A stretch of 64,000 bases of DNA, taken from Albirhodobacter sp042466415 (GTDB lineage: Bacteria > Pseudomonadota > Alphaproteobacteria > Rhodobacterales > Rhodobacteraceae). The notes under the pieces are model-generated. The model was not told the origin of the DNA. It did not search any database and worked only from the letters and a program-made list of their open reading frames with translations. The position numbers and the translations under genes are program-made. Numbering within the stretch: position 1 is the stretch's first letter; every line of letters begins with the position of its first letter. Location of the stretch: positions 1,116,001 through 1,180,000 of the forward strand of contig NZ_JAXHCH010000002.1 of the NCBI RefSeq assembly GCF_042466415.1, read 5' to 3'. Shown here piece after piece: positions 34,697 to 42,716 of the stretch.

Positions 34697-35607
34697 TGCA
34701 GGCGCCCCAAACCACCACCAGACGGCCGCCATCGCGCGGCCGCCTCCCCGCCGCCAAAGCACTGCGGCGCGCGATCGGGCCAGTGGCATTGGGCCTGCCT
34801 GTCGCTCTCTGGCAGCTTTGCTTTTTCGTCCTCCCCCTCGGATTTTTGGGGGTGGTCACCTTCTGGCAAGTGCGCAACTATCGGCTTCAACCTGCGTTCA
34901 TTCTGGATAATTGGGAACGCATCCTCGGGTCTTCGGCCTTTCAGCGCGCCTTCATCCATACCTTTAGCGTGGCCTCCACCGCGACCGTGCTCGCGTTGGT
35001 TTTTGCATGGCCCGCCGCGCAAACGATCGCCCTGCGCCTGAGCCCGCGCGCGCGCGACCGCTGGATCGCGTTTCTCATCCTGCCCGTCTTCTCAAGCTAC
35101 ATCCTGAAAATCTACGCATGGCAGGTGGTGCTCTCGCCCCAAGGGATCCTCAACAGCCTGCTGATCGCATCTGGCTTGCCTGCGCAAGATCTCTTGGGCG
35201 GCGCGCTCTCGTTGCAGATCGGCTATATGACCCTAACCCTCCCGATCGTGATCCTCATCCTGACCTTCGCCCTCATCGGCCTTGATCGCAGCCTGATTGA
35301 GGCCGCGCGGAACTTGGGGTGTAACGGGCCACGACTGATCACCTCCGTGTTGATCCCCGCCACCCGCCCCGGCATAGTCTTCGCCGCCAGCACCGCGTTT
35401 TTGCTCACGTTTGGCGATTACGGCAGCCCTGTTTTTCTGACCGGATCAAACCCGCCGACCCTCTCGATCCTGATCGTTGATACGATCAAATCAGGGTCAC
35501 AATGGCCGCGCGCCTCGGTGATCGGCGTTATGATGCTCGCGCTCCCTGCCCTCGCCTTTCTCGGCTTGGCGTTTGCGCGGCGCCTTTTGAAAAAGGGCCA
35601 GCCATGA
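34693..35607 (+). CDS. ABC transporter permease, PotB type
   Basis: A 304-residue inner-membrane permease with about six membrane segments and the cytosolic EAA loop (LIEAARNLGCNGPRLITSVL). The start is the ATGATG at 34693-34698 overlapping the stop of the binding-protein gene. N-terminal region LGLPVALWQLCFFVLPLGFL is typical. It pairs with the PotC-type permease whose gene overlaps by ATGA. Confidence 0.9.
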   Translation: MMQAPQTTTRRPPSRGRLPAAKALRRAIGPVALGLPVALWQLCFFVLPLGFLGVVTFWQVRNYRLQPAFILDNWERILGSSAFQRAFIHTFSVASTATVLALVFAWPAAQTIALRLSPRARDRWIAFLILPVFSSYILKIYAWQVVLSPQGILNSLLIASGLPAQDLLGGALSLQIGYMTLTLPIVILILTFALIGLDRSLIEAARNLGCNGPRLITSVLIPATRPGIVFAASTAFLLTFGDYGSPVFLTGSNPPTLSILIVDTIKSGSQWPRASVIGVMMLALPALAFLGLAFARRLLKKGQP

Positions 35608-36398
35608 AACATCTTCCCTCGCTCGGCGCCGTGATGAGCACGCTCTACCTCGCCTGCCTCGCCCTTTTCATCGCCACGCCAATGCTCGTCATCATCGCGT
35701 TCAGCTTTGATGCAAACCGGTTCCCAACCCTGCCTTGGGGCGGTTTCAGCCTTGAGTGGCACATCGCAGCCCTCGCCGACCCGATGATCCTTGCCGCGCT
35801 TAAAAACTCCGCCATCGTCGGGCTGGGCACCGCCTCGCTCGCCACGGCTCTGGGCTTTTGCGCCGCCTATCTCGACTACCGCTACAGCTTTTTCGGCAAA
35901 CGGACGCTGATGATTGCCGTGGCAATTCCCCCTGCGGTTCCGGTGGCGATTTTGGGGATGGCAATGCTTGCCTTCCTCTCGCGCACCCCGATTTTCGGCA
36001 GCGTGAGCGCGATCATCGTCAGCCACACGGCCATTGCGACCTCCTTCTCAATGGCGCTGATCCGGCTGCGCCTGACCGAACTCGGCCCCGATCTGGAACA
36101 GGCGGCGTGGAATTTGGGCGCAACCAGATTGCAGGCGATCGGGCGCGTTGTGTTGCCGTTTTGTCGCCCGTCGATCTTGGCCGCTTTCTTTCTCTCTGCG
36201 GCGGTCTCGTTTGATGAATTCATGGTGGCGTGGTTTGTCGGCGGCGTGAATGAGACCTTACCTGTCCGTATTCTCAATATGTTACAGGGCCAAGTTAATC
36301 CAAAAATCAACGCCATTGGCACAGTCGTCCTCATCATCAGTCTGACGCTTGTCATACTCGCGCAGCGGCTCGCACGCAGCGGAAAGGAAACCCGATGA
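35604..36398 (+). CDS. ABC transporter permease, PotC type
   Basis: A 264-residue permease starting MKHLPSLGAVMSTLYLACL. Six membrane segments and the EAA loop (LEQAAWNLGATRLQAIGRVV) are visible, followed by FDEFMVAWFVGG, a PotC hallmark. ATGA overlaps on both sides show tight translational coupling with the PotB-type permease and the ATPase. Confidence 0.9.
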   Translation: MKHLPSLGAVMSTLYLACLALFIATPMLVIIAFSFDANRFPTLPWGGFSLEWHIAALADPMILAALKNSAIVGLGTASLATALGFCAAYLDYRYSFFGKRTLMIAVAIPPAVPVAILGMAMLAFLSRTPIFGSVSAIIVSHTAIATSFSMALIRLRLTELGPDLEQAAWNLGATRLQAIGRVVLPFCRPSILAAFFLSAAVSFDEFMVAWFVGGVNETLPVRILNMLQGQVNPKINAIGTVVLIISLTLVILAQRLARSGKETR

Positions 36399-37513
36399 CC
36401 TCTCAATCCTATGTCAGCTTGCGCGATATCGACATGCGCTACCCCGGCCACCATGCCGTCAAAGGCATCAACCTTGACATCGAGGCAGGCGAATTCGTTG
36501 CGCTCATGGGCCCCTCGGGATGCGGAAAATCAACCACCTTGCGGATGATCGCAGGGCTGGAGACCCCGACCGGTGGCAAGATCACCATTGGCGGGCGCGA
36601 TATGGCGGAGGTCTCCGCTGCGGAGCGCGACACGCCGATGGTCTGGCAAAGCCTCGCTTTATTTCCCTTCCTCTCGGTTGAGGACAATGTCGCCTTCCCG
36701 CTGCGCATGAAGGGCGTCCCGCCGAAATCCGCCCGCCTGCGCGCGAATGACTGGTTGGAGCGTCTGAACCTGAACGGGATGGGCAAACGCGCCGTCTCGC
36801 AACTCTCGGGCGGCCAGCGCCAGCGTGTCGCAATCGCGCGCGCTTTGGTGACCCAACCCTCGATAATTTTGCTGGACGAACCTCTCTCGGCGCTGGACGC
36901 GCATTTGCGGATCCATTTGCAAACCGAGCTGGCGCGATTGCACCGAGAGCTAAAGATCACCTTCATCTATGTCACCCATTCGCAATCCGAAGCCTTCGCG
37001 CTGGCCGACCGGATCGTTGTGATGTCGGACGGGATTATCGAGCAAGCCGGCCCGCCGCGCGAGGTCTACCGCGCCCCGCAAACGCCGTTTGTGGCCGAAT
37101 TCATGGGGATGAACACGCTGCTCAAAGGGTCGGTGCGTGCGGTGACAGCCGACCACGCCCTCATCGACACAAGGGAAGGACAGATGCGCGTGCCGCTTGG
37201 CGCAGGACAAACGCCGCCCGAAATCGGCGCGACAGCCGGCTTCGTCATCGGCGCAGACCGCATCACGATGAGGCCGGTTGAGGCCCCCGCTGACCAAACA
37301 TCTTTCCCCCAAGATCCTTTGGTCACGGGCGACGTGGTGGGGATGGATTTTGTCGGCTCGACCCAGACGATTTTCATCGCCTCCGATGCCGGCACAGAAT
37401 TCCGCGTGCAACGATTGGAACATGCGTCAGAGGTTTTTCCCGTCCAACTCGGCAGCCGCGTCGCGTTGACATGGTCGCCCGATCACGCCTGGCTTTTGCC
37501 GCGCCTCAGTTAA
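36395..37513 (+). CDS. ABC transporter ATP-binding protein, PotA type
   Basis: A 372-residue ATPase with Walker A GPSGCGKST, signature LSGGQRQRVAIARAL, Walker B IILLDEPLSALD and switch His YVTHSQSEAF. A TOBE domain (VTADHALIDTREG ... SEVFPVQLGSRVAL) fills the C-terminal ~120 residues, as in PotA, UgpC and related importers. The start overlaps the permease stop by ATGA. It is followed after 9 bp by the deaminase-like gene, suggesting one operon. Confidence 0.92.
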   Translation: MTSQSYVSLRDIDMRYPGHHAVKGINLDIEAGEFVALMGPSGCGKSTTLRMIAGLETPTGGKITIGGRDMAEVSAAERDTPMVWQSLALFPFLSVEDNVAFPLRMKGVPPKSARLRANDWLERLNLNGMGKRAVSQLSGGQRQRVAIARALVTQPSIILLDEPLSALDAHLRIHLQTELARLHRELKITFIYVTHSQSEAFALADRIVVMSDGIIEQAGPPREVYRAPQTPFVAEFMGMNTLLKGSVRAVTADHALIDTREGQMRVPLGAGQTPPEIGATAGFVIGADRITMRPVEAPADQTSFPQDPLVTGDVVGMDFVGSTQTIFIASDAGTEFRVQRLEHASEVFPVQLGSRVALTWSPDHAWLLPRLS

Positions 37514-37522
37514 GGATATCAG

Positions 37523-38017
37523 ATGTATCAAGAACATTTCATGCGTCGCGCGATTGAAATATCCGCACAAGCCCTTGAAACCAAAGGCACCGAACCGTTC
37601 GGCGCAGTCGTTGTCAAAGACGGGCGGATCGTGGGTGAAGGGATCAACAGATCGCTGGAGAAATTCGATCCGACCTCGCATGGCGAGACGGAGGCGATCC
37701 GCGATGCTTGCCAGCGCCTGAAAACCGTCGATCTGCGCGGATGTGAGATCTACACCAGCTGCGAGCCCTGTGCGCTTTGTGTGGCCGCAATGGCCATCGC
37801 GGGGATCAGCAAAATGTATTACGCCGCCAACTTGAGCCAAAGCGACGCCGCGCTGCAAAACTTGCCCGAATCCAACCGTTTTCCGATCGATGTCAGCCTT
37901 CTGCGGCACGAATGCGGTCACACGTTAGGCGCGCGCCATATGCCGTCCGAGCAAGCACTGCCCGATGCGGCGATTGATGTGCTGCGGGCATGGGCCGCGC
38001 AACAAAGTAACGGCTAA
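37523..38017 (+). CDS. nucleoside/nucleobase deaminase-like protein (CDA fold, guanine-deaminase-like)
   Basis: A 164-residue zinc-dependent deaminase. Ligands and catalytic acid appear as His53-Gly-Glu55 (TSHGETEAIRDAC) and Cys83/Cys86 (SCEPCALCVAAM). The overall pattern EPFGAVVVKDGRIVGEGIN and YTSCEPCALC resembles guanine deaminase (GuaD) and tRNA adenosine deaminase. The Zn motif reads HGE rather than the common HAE, and CALC rather than CPMC, so the substrate may differ. Being directly behind a transporter operon and before a flavin reductase and racemase favours a catabolic substrate, possibly a heterocyclic amine, over tRNA editing. Confidence 0.83.
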   Translation: MYQEHFMRRAIEISAQALETKGTEPFGAVVVKDGRIVGEGINRSLEKFDPTSHGETEAIRDACQRLKTVDLRGCEIYTSCEPCALCVAAMAIAGISKMYYAANLSQSDAALQNLPESNRFPIDVSLLRHECGHTLGARHMPSEQALPDAAIDVLRAWAAQQSNG

Positions 38018-38055
38018 GGCCGCATATATCGGGCCTCGGCCCAACGGAGCATAAA

Positions 38056-38697
38056 ATGATCTATGATTTCAGTAACCTGCCTTCGCAGGATCGATACCGG
38101 CTGCTCTCTAACTTCGTGGGGCCGCGCCCTGTTGCCCTGATCACCACGCGCGATGCCGAGGGCCGCGCCAATGCCGCCCCGATGAGTTTTTTCAACGTCT
38201 TCTCCCATGATCCCGCGATTGTCGCAGTTGGCATTCAAGATCGCCCCGATGGCCGCACGAAAGATACGATGGCCAACCTGCGGGCGACGGGTGAATTCAC
38301 CGCGCATATGGTTGATTTGCCAATGGCGGAGGCGATGCTGATCTGTGGCCTCGATTTGCCGCCCGAAATCGACGAGCTGGCCGCGGCCGGCCTCGCCTCG
38401 CGCAGCGGCGAGAAGACCAACGCGCCCGTTATCGAGACGGCACCAGTTGCGATGGAGTGCCGCGTCGAGCGTATGATCGAGTGGCCCGAACGTGCGATCA
38501 TTCTGGGGGAAGTCGTCTCGATGCATATTCGCCCCGATTGCTTCGCGCCGGGCGGGCGATATGCAAACCCCGAGACATTCCAGCCGATCGCGCGTCTTCA
38601 TGCCGATAACTATATCGTCGCGGATCGCCAGTTTGAGTTGGTCGCACCCGACCGCGATGCGGTGCTCAAAGCCGCCTTGGCGCAAACATGCGGATGA
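38056..38697 (+). CDS. flavin reductase-like protein (FMN-binding split barrel)
   Basis: A 213-residue protein with FLVGPRPVALITTRDAEG-like sequence (NFVGPRPVALITTRD), APMSFFNVFSHDPAIVAVG and TGEFTAHMV, typical of the flavin reductase/FMN-binding split-barrel family. These proteins bind FMN and often supply reduced flavin to a monooxygenase, though some act on their own substrates. No monooxygenase gene lies beside it in this operon. It ends in an ATGA overlap with the racemase-like gene. Confidence 0.85.
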   Translation: MIYDFSNLPSQDRYRLLSNFVGPRPVALITTRDAEGRANAAPMSFFNVFSHDPAIVAVGIQDRPDGRTKDTMANLRATGEFTAHMVDLPMAEAMLICGLDLPPEIDELAAAGLASRSGEKTNAPVIETAPVAMECRVERMIEWPERAIILGEVVSMHIRPDCFAPGGRYANPETFQPIARLHADNYIVADRQFELVAPDRDAVLKAALAQTCG

Positions 38698-39434
38698 CAG
38701 ACATGCTGATCCACGTCATCAACCCGAATTCGACCGCCTCAATGACCGACGCTATCGCCAATGCCGCGCGTGGTGCGGCCGCGCCCGGTACGCGTCTGTT
38801 GGTGCAAAATCCAAAAGACAACCCGCCCAGCCTTGAGGGCGCCGCCGACGAGGCATTGGCCGTGCCCGCCATGCTGGCCGCTATTTCCGCCGCCGAACTT
38901 GAGGGCGCGCAGGCGCATGTGATTGCCTGTTTCGACGATCCCGGCCTGCATGCCGCCCGCGAGATCGCGACGAGGCCGGTGATTGGCCTGTGCCAAGCCG
39001 CGATCCAGACCGCGATGATTTTGGCGGGGCGGTTCACGATCATCACCACCCTTCCCCGCGCCATTCCCCGTATCGAAGACCTCGCCGCGCGCTACGGCGC
39101 TGGCCGGACCTGCGCGGGTGTGCGCGCAATCGACTGCCCCGTTCTTGGCCTCGAAGAAAACCCCGAAGCTGCCATTGAGGCGATGAGCGCCGAGATCACG
39201 CGCGCGAAGGTGCAAGACCGCGCCGAGGCAATCATCCTTGGCTGTGCCGGCATGGTGACACTGGGCGAACGGCTCGCCGCGCGCCATGACATCCCCGTTC
39301 TAGACGGTGTTTCCTGCGCGGTCCGTCTTGCGCAAGCGTTGGCGGGGGGCGGTGTTATGACATCGAAAATTGCGACCTACGCCCCGCCGCGCATGAAAAC
39401 GCCCATTGCGTTCGCTCACCGCGTGATGCTCTGA
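38694..39434 (+). CDS. Asp/Glu/hydantoin racemase family protein
   Basis: A 246-residue protein opening MTDMLIHVINPNSTASMTDA, the classic hydantoin/Asp-Glu racemase start. Two catalytic-type cysteines are visible: one in HVIACFDDPGLHAA and one in AEAIILGCAGMVTL. The family racemises 5-substituted hydantoins or related compounds, or isomerises maleate. The ATGA overlap with the flavin reductase gene sets the start at 38694 (38703 is an alternative). With the deaminase and transporter it suggests breakdown of an N-containing ring or ureido compound. Confidence 0.86.
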   Translation: MTDMLIHVINPNSTASMTDAIANAARGAAAPGTRLLVQNPKDNPPSLEGAADEALAVPAMLAAISAAELEGAQAHVIACFDDPGLHAAREIATRPVIGLCQAAIQTAMILAGRFTIITTLPRAIPRIEDLAARYGAGRTCAGVRAIDCPVLGLEENPEAAIEAMSAEITRAKVQDRAEAIILGCAGMVTLGERLAARHDIPVLDGVSCAVRLAQALAGGGVMTSKIATYAPPRMKTPIAFAHRVML

Positions 39435-39488
39435 CCGCGTGAGAGGTGCGCGCATCACGCCCCAGTCCCGCGATGTCCAAAGCGCCCG

Positions 39489-40013
39489 TCACCGCGCGGC
39501 CGAGACCAGCTCGTTCAAGTGTTTTTCCATTCCGTGGAAATAGACATCGATCTCCAACGCCAGACCAAACTCGAACGCGTTGAGCTCGGAAGCGGTCCAG
39601 GGGTGGTCCTCGAGCTGGGCCAGGAACTCCAGCCGCCGTTGTTCCTCATCCGGATCGAGCGACAAAATTGCGGCGGCGCGCAGAAGGTCGATGCGCTTGT
39701 GAACCTCGCGCATCGCGGAGAAGGCTTCCATCATCACCGGCATCAAGCGTGGCTCGCTTTGCCATGATGTTCCGCCGAAGACTTCCTGAATGACACGGTT
39801 GCCCGCCCCCAAACAATCATAGGCGACACAGCCACGAAACCCGTCTTGCGCCAGCGTGTCGTGAATTTTGCACTTGTGCGTATCGAGGTTCCGACAGGGC
39901 TCGCACGGGTTTTTGTCAAACCCGAAATCCTCGCCTTTGTCGAATGCCAACATCACGCAGCAAAGCGCGGCGCAGCGCGAGCAATCTGTTTTCAGGCGAT
40001 CAGGCTGAGACAT
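39489..40013 (-). CDS. cysteine-rich protein of unknown function (YkgJ-like metal-binding motif)
   Basis: A 174-residue protein from ATG 40013. The N-terminal half is Cys-rich: DCSRCAALCCVMLAF, CEPCRNL, HKCKIH, GCVAYDCLG. The CxxCxxxCC cluster resembles the metal-chelating motif of YkgJ-type (CxxCxxCC) proteins. The C-terminal half is helical and acidic. An N-terminal extension to 40223 is possible in frame but has no clear ribosome-binding site. It is divergent from the LuxR-type gene. I do not know its function; metal binding is inferred from cysteines only. Confidence 0.65.
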   Translation of the reverse strand: MSQPDRLKTDCSRCAALCCVMLAFDKGEDFGFDKNPCEPCRNLDTHKCKIHDTLAQDGFRGCVAYDCLGAGNRVIQEVFGGTSWQSEPRLMPVMMEAFSAMREVHKRIDLLRAAAILSLDPDEEQRRLEFLAQLEDHPWTASELNAFEFGLALEIDVYFHGMEKHLNELVSAAR

Positions 40014-40251
40014 TCTAACATCCGAGTGCAACGTGGCGCCCATCAGGGTGGGCTGTTCGGGGATATATCCCGCAAAACTCGGGTTGGCTACAAGGTGGAG
40101 CGCGCGATGATTTGGCATGGGCCGCTTTCTCGACCCGCTCCTTGGCTCCTTGCCCGCGCGGGTGAGGCCCGCTTGCACCGCCACACGCGGGCATACCGCA
40201 AAAGGTTGAACCATTTTACACAATTAGGTTAACCTTCCCCAAATTCATCCC

Positions 40252-41358
40252 ATGCTAGGGTTTCTCATAACTGACACCTTGTCTCATCATGACATCTACG
40301 ATGCAGCGCTGGACAAGTCGCTCTTCGATACGCTCCCGCAACGCTTGGCGCAGGAGATGGATGTTCCCTCGGCCATATTCTTCTGGCTTCATCCCGGAAA
40401 TATGCAGGAAATCTCGGCGGGGACACAGCCCGAGGCCAATGCCGACTACATCGAAATCCTCGATCAAGATCCTTGGATGGCCGAGGTCAAGGACGAACAC
40501 GCCAATATCGGCGCCTTCCGTCTTTCAAATCACGTCAGCGCCGACGCGTTCGAGAGGAGCGCGATGTACAACGAGATTACGCTCAAACACGGGCTGGACA
40601 GGTTCTGGTGTCTCGGCATGATCCAAGATACCCGTGATGGTCGCGTGGTGACCGCCTTTCACAAAGGCAAAAACGCGGGCGACTTCTCGGACCCTGAGGT
40701 GAGCTTCGTGAACCGTCACGCCCGCGATCTCGCGCGACTGCATTCGATCCGGCGCGAGCTGATCCGGAGCAACATCCATGACCTTGCGGCGACCGACCGC
40801 ACGTTGCAAGGCGAGGTCCCGATCTTTGAGCTCGATTTTGAGGGGCGGCTCAAGCGGCTCAACGGGCTGGCGGAGGGATTGCTGCTGCGCCACCCGTTCT
40901 TGATCTTGCAGCACAGCGGCATCCTCGCGCTTGGCGGGCCCAAAATGCGATCCTTCCACGCCGCCGTCGCCCGCGCGACGGATGTTGAACATTCACAGGC
41001 CAACTGGCTCGACCTACCGCAGACGCGCGCAGATGATGGACGCGTGTTGCCGAGCTTACGGCTCAACTTCTTGCCCCAAAATACTGGCGGGCGGCGCGTG
41101 CTCGTGATTGTGACCACCGAAGACACGCGAGGGATTGGGAACGCTTTCGACGATCCGCAGGAAAAGATCCGGCTCACACCGCGAGAGCGCGACATCCTCA
41201 ACGGCTTGATCAAAGGCCGCAGGCGCGATCAGCTTGCGCATGATCTGGGGGTGACAATCCCCACCGTGGATCTGCACAGCGGCAATCTACGCCGCAAACT
41301 CGGCGCCAATACGATGATGGAGGCCATCGCCAATGCCTTCAAAGCAGGCGTCTTGTAG
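40252..41358 (+). CDS. LuxR-family transcriptional regulator (C-terminal GerE HTH)
   Basis: A 368-residue protein. The C-terminal ~65 residues are a LuxR/GerE HTH (RLTPRERDILNGLIKGRRRD, VTIPTVDLHSGNLRRKLGA). The N-terminal ~180 residues could be a PAS/GAF-like sensor (FFWLHPGNMQEI, DQDPWMAEVKDE). No receiver-domain aspartate pattern or acyl-homoserine-lactone-binding signature is recognisable. No partner synthase or kinase lies nearby. Target unknown. Its stop is 122 bp before the radical SAM start, so it is unlikely to be needed for that operon, which has its own promoter. Confidence 0.82.
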   Translation: MLGFLITDTLSHHDIYDAALDKSLFDTLPQRLAQEMDVPSAIFFWLHPGNMQEISAGTQPEANADYIEILDQDPWMAEVKDEHANIGAFRLSNHVSADAFERSAMYNEITLKHGLDRFWCLGMIQDTRDGRVVTAFHKGKNAGDFSDPEVSFVNRHARDLARLHSIRRELIRSNIHDLAATDRTLQGEVPIFELDFEGRLKRLNGLAEGLLLRHPFLILQHSGILALGGPKMRSFHAAVARATDVEHSQANWLDLPQTRADDGRVLPSLRLNFLPQNTGGRRVLVIVTTEDTRGIGNAFDDPQEKIRLTPRERDILNGLIKGRRRDQLAHDLGVTIPTVDLHSGNLRRKLGANTMMEAIANAFKAGVL

Positions 41359-41445
41359 CCTGCGGGACGCCAAACGAGCGAGGCGCAAGCGTGGCACGCT
41401 CACCGCGACGTGAAGCGAAATTTCATCCGCCACGGTTTTTTCCCG

Positions 41446-41474
41446 ATGACATGCTCTATGTGAGAACATATAAT
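41446..41474 (+). promoter_or_regulatory. promoter of the radical SAM-UdgX operon
   Basis: ATGACA (5/6 of the -35 consensus) at 41446-41451, a spacer of exactly 17 bases, then a perfect TATAAT at 41469-41474. The predicted start of transcription is about 41480-41482, at the ATG itself (41481), so the mRNA would be leaderless. No Shine-Dalgarno sequence is present before the ATG, which agrees. Confidence 0.8.
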
Positions 41475-41478
41475 GAAC
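41464..41478 (+). promoter_or_regulatory. LexA box overlapping the -10 element
   Basis: GAAC-ATATAAT-GAAC, a perfect alphaproteobacterial LexA direct repeat (GAAC-N7-GAAC). The N7 contains the TATAAT -10 box, so LexA binding would block RNA polymerase. It controls two DNA-repair genes. This combination is very unlikely to be chance. Confidence 0.8.
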
Positions 41479-41480
41479 AC

Positions 41481-42716
41481 ATGGCAAAGCAAACACTCGA
41501 TCAGAAACTGGCAATCCTCTCCGACGCGGCAAAATATGACGCGTCTTGCGCCTCCTCAGGCTCGACGACCCGCTCCTCTCGCGATGGCAAGGGGTTAGGC
41601 TCGAATGAAGGCAGCGGCATTTGCCACGCCTATACGCCGGACGGGCGCTGCATCAGCTTGCTCAAAATCCTGATGACGAATTTCTGCATCTACGATTGCT
41701 CTTACTGCATCAACCGCGCCTCCTCAAACGTGGATCGCGCGCGATTTTCAGTGGATGAGGTCGTCAAACTCACCATCGAGTTTTACCGCCGAAACTATAT
41801 TGAGGGGCTATTTTTATCCTCTGGCGTGATCCGTTCGCCCGATGCGACCATGTCCGACATGGTGCAAATCGCGCGCAGATTGCGGCATGAGGAGAATTTC
41901 CGTGGCTATATCCACCTCAAAACCATCCCCGATGCCGCGCCGGAATTGATAGCGGAGGCGGGGCTATTGGCGGATCGGCTGTCGATCAATGTGGAATTGC
42001 CGACCGATTCCGCCGTCGAACAATACGCCCCCGAGAAGAAACCCGACCAAATCCGCAAAGTGATGGCCGATGTGCGCCTGCGCAAAGAGGCGGGGAAGGA
42101 TGCCTCCTTCACCGGCAAGCGCCCGCCACGCTTTGCCCCCGCAGGCCAGTCCACGCAGATGATTATCGGCGCGGACGGATCGAATGACGCCACCGTCTTG
42201 GGCCAGTCAACGCGGCTTTATTCCAGTTACAAGCTGAAACGCGTCTACTATTCCGCCTTCTCGCCGATCCCCGACAGCACGGCCAAGCTGCCGCTGATCA
42301 AACCGCCGCTACAGCGCGAGCACCGCCTTTATCAGGCGGATTGGCTGTTGCGGTTTTACGATTTTCAACTCGACGAGATCACCTCCGTGACCCGCGACGG
42401 CAATCTCGATCTGGAGATTGATCCCAAGCTCGCTTGGGCGTTGTTGCATCGCGGCATCTTCCCGCTGGATGTGAACCGCGCAAGCCGCGAGATGCTGCTG
42501 CGGGTGCCGGGGTTTGGCGTCAAGACCGTCAACCGTATCCTCGCCACCCGCCGCCACCGCGTGTTGCGATATGAGGATTTGTTGCGCATGGGGGCGAGCA
42601 TGACCAAATCGCGCGCCTTCATCACCGCAGGCGGGTGGAGCCCGGGCGCCCTGACCGATAGCGCCAATCTGCGGGCGCGGTTTGCCCCGCCGCCAGAGCA
42701 ACTGACGTTGTTCTAA
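41481..42716 (+). CDS. putative DNA modification/repair radical SAM protein
   Basis: A 411-residue radical SAM enzyme. The cluster motif CxxxCxxC is at Cys69, Cys73 and Cys76 (NFCIYDCSYCINR). The SAM domain is followed by a helix-hairpin-helix DNA-binding segment (LLRVPGFGVKTVNRILATRR). This is the family annotated as a DNA modification/repair radical SAM protein, usually encoded next to a UdgX-domain protein, as here. The reaction is not known; it is not a spore photoproduct lyase orthologue in the strict sense. The ATG at 41481 is fixed by the promoter, which covers the upstream in-frame ATG at 41451. Its TAA overlaps the next start (TAATG). Confidence 0.9.
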   Translation: MAKQTLDQKLAILSDAAKYDASCASSGSTTRSSRDGKGLGSNEGSGICHAYTPDGRCISLLKILMTNFCIYDCSYCINRASSNVDRARFSVDEVVKLTIEFYRRNYIEGLFLSSGVIRSPDATMSDMVQIARRLRHEENFRGYIHLKTIPDAAPELIAEAGLLADRLSINVELPTDSAVEQYAPEKKPDQIRKVMADVRLRKEAGKDASFTGKRPPRFAPAGQSTQMIIGADGSNDATVLGQSTRLYSSYKLKRVYYSAFSPIPDSTAKLPLIKPPLQREHRLYQADWLLRFYDFQLDEITSVTRDGNLDLEIDPKLAWALLHRGIFPLDVNRASREMLLRVPGFGVKTVNRILATRRHRVLRYEDLLRMGASMTKSRAFITAGGWSPGALTDSANLRARFAPPPEQLTLF

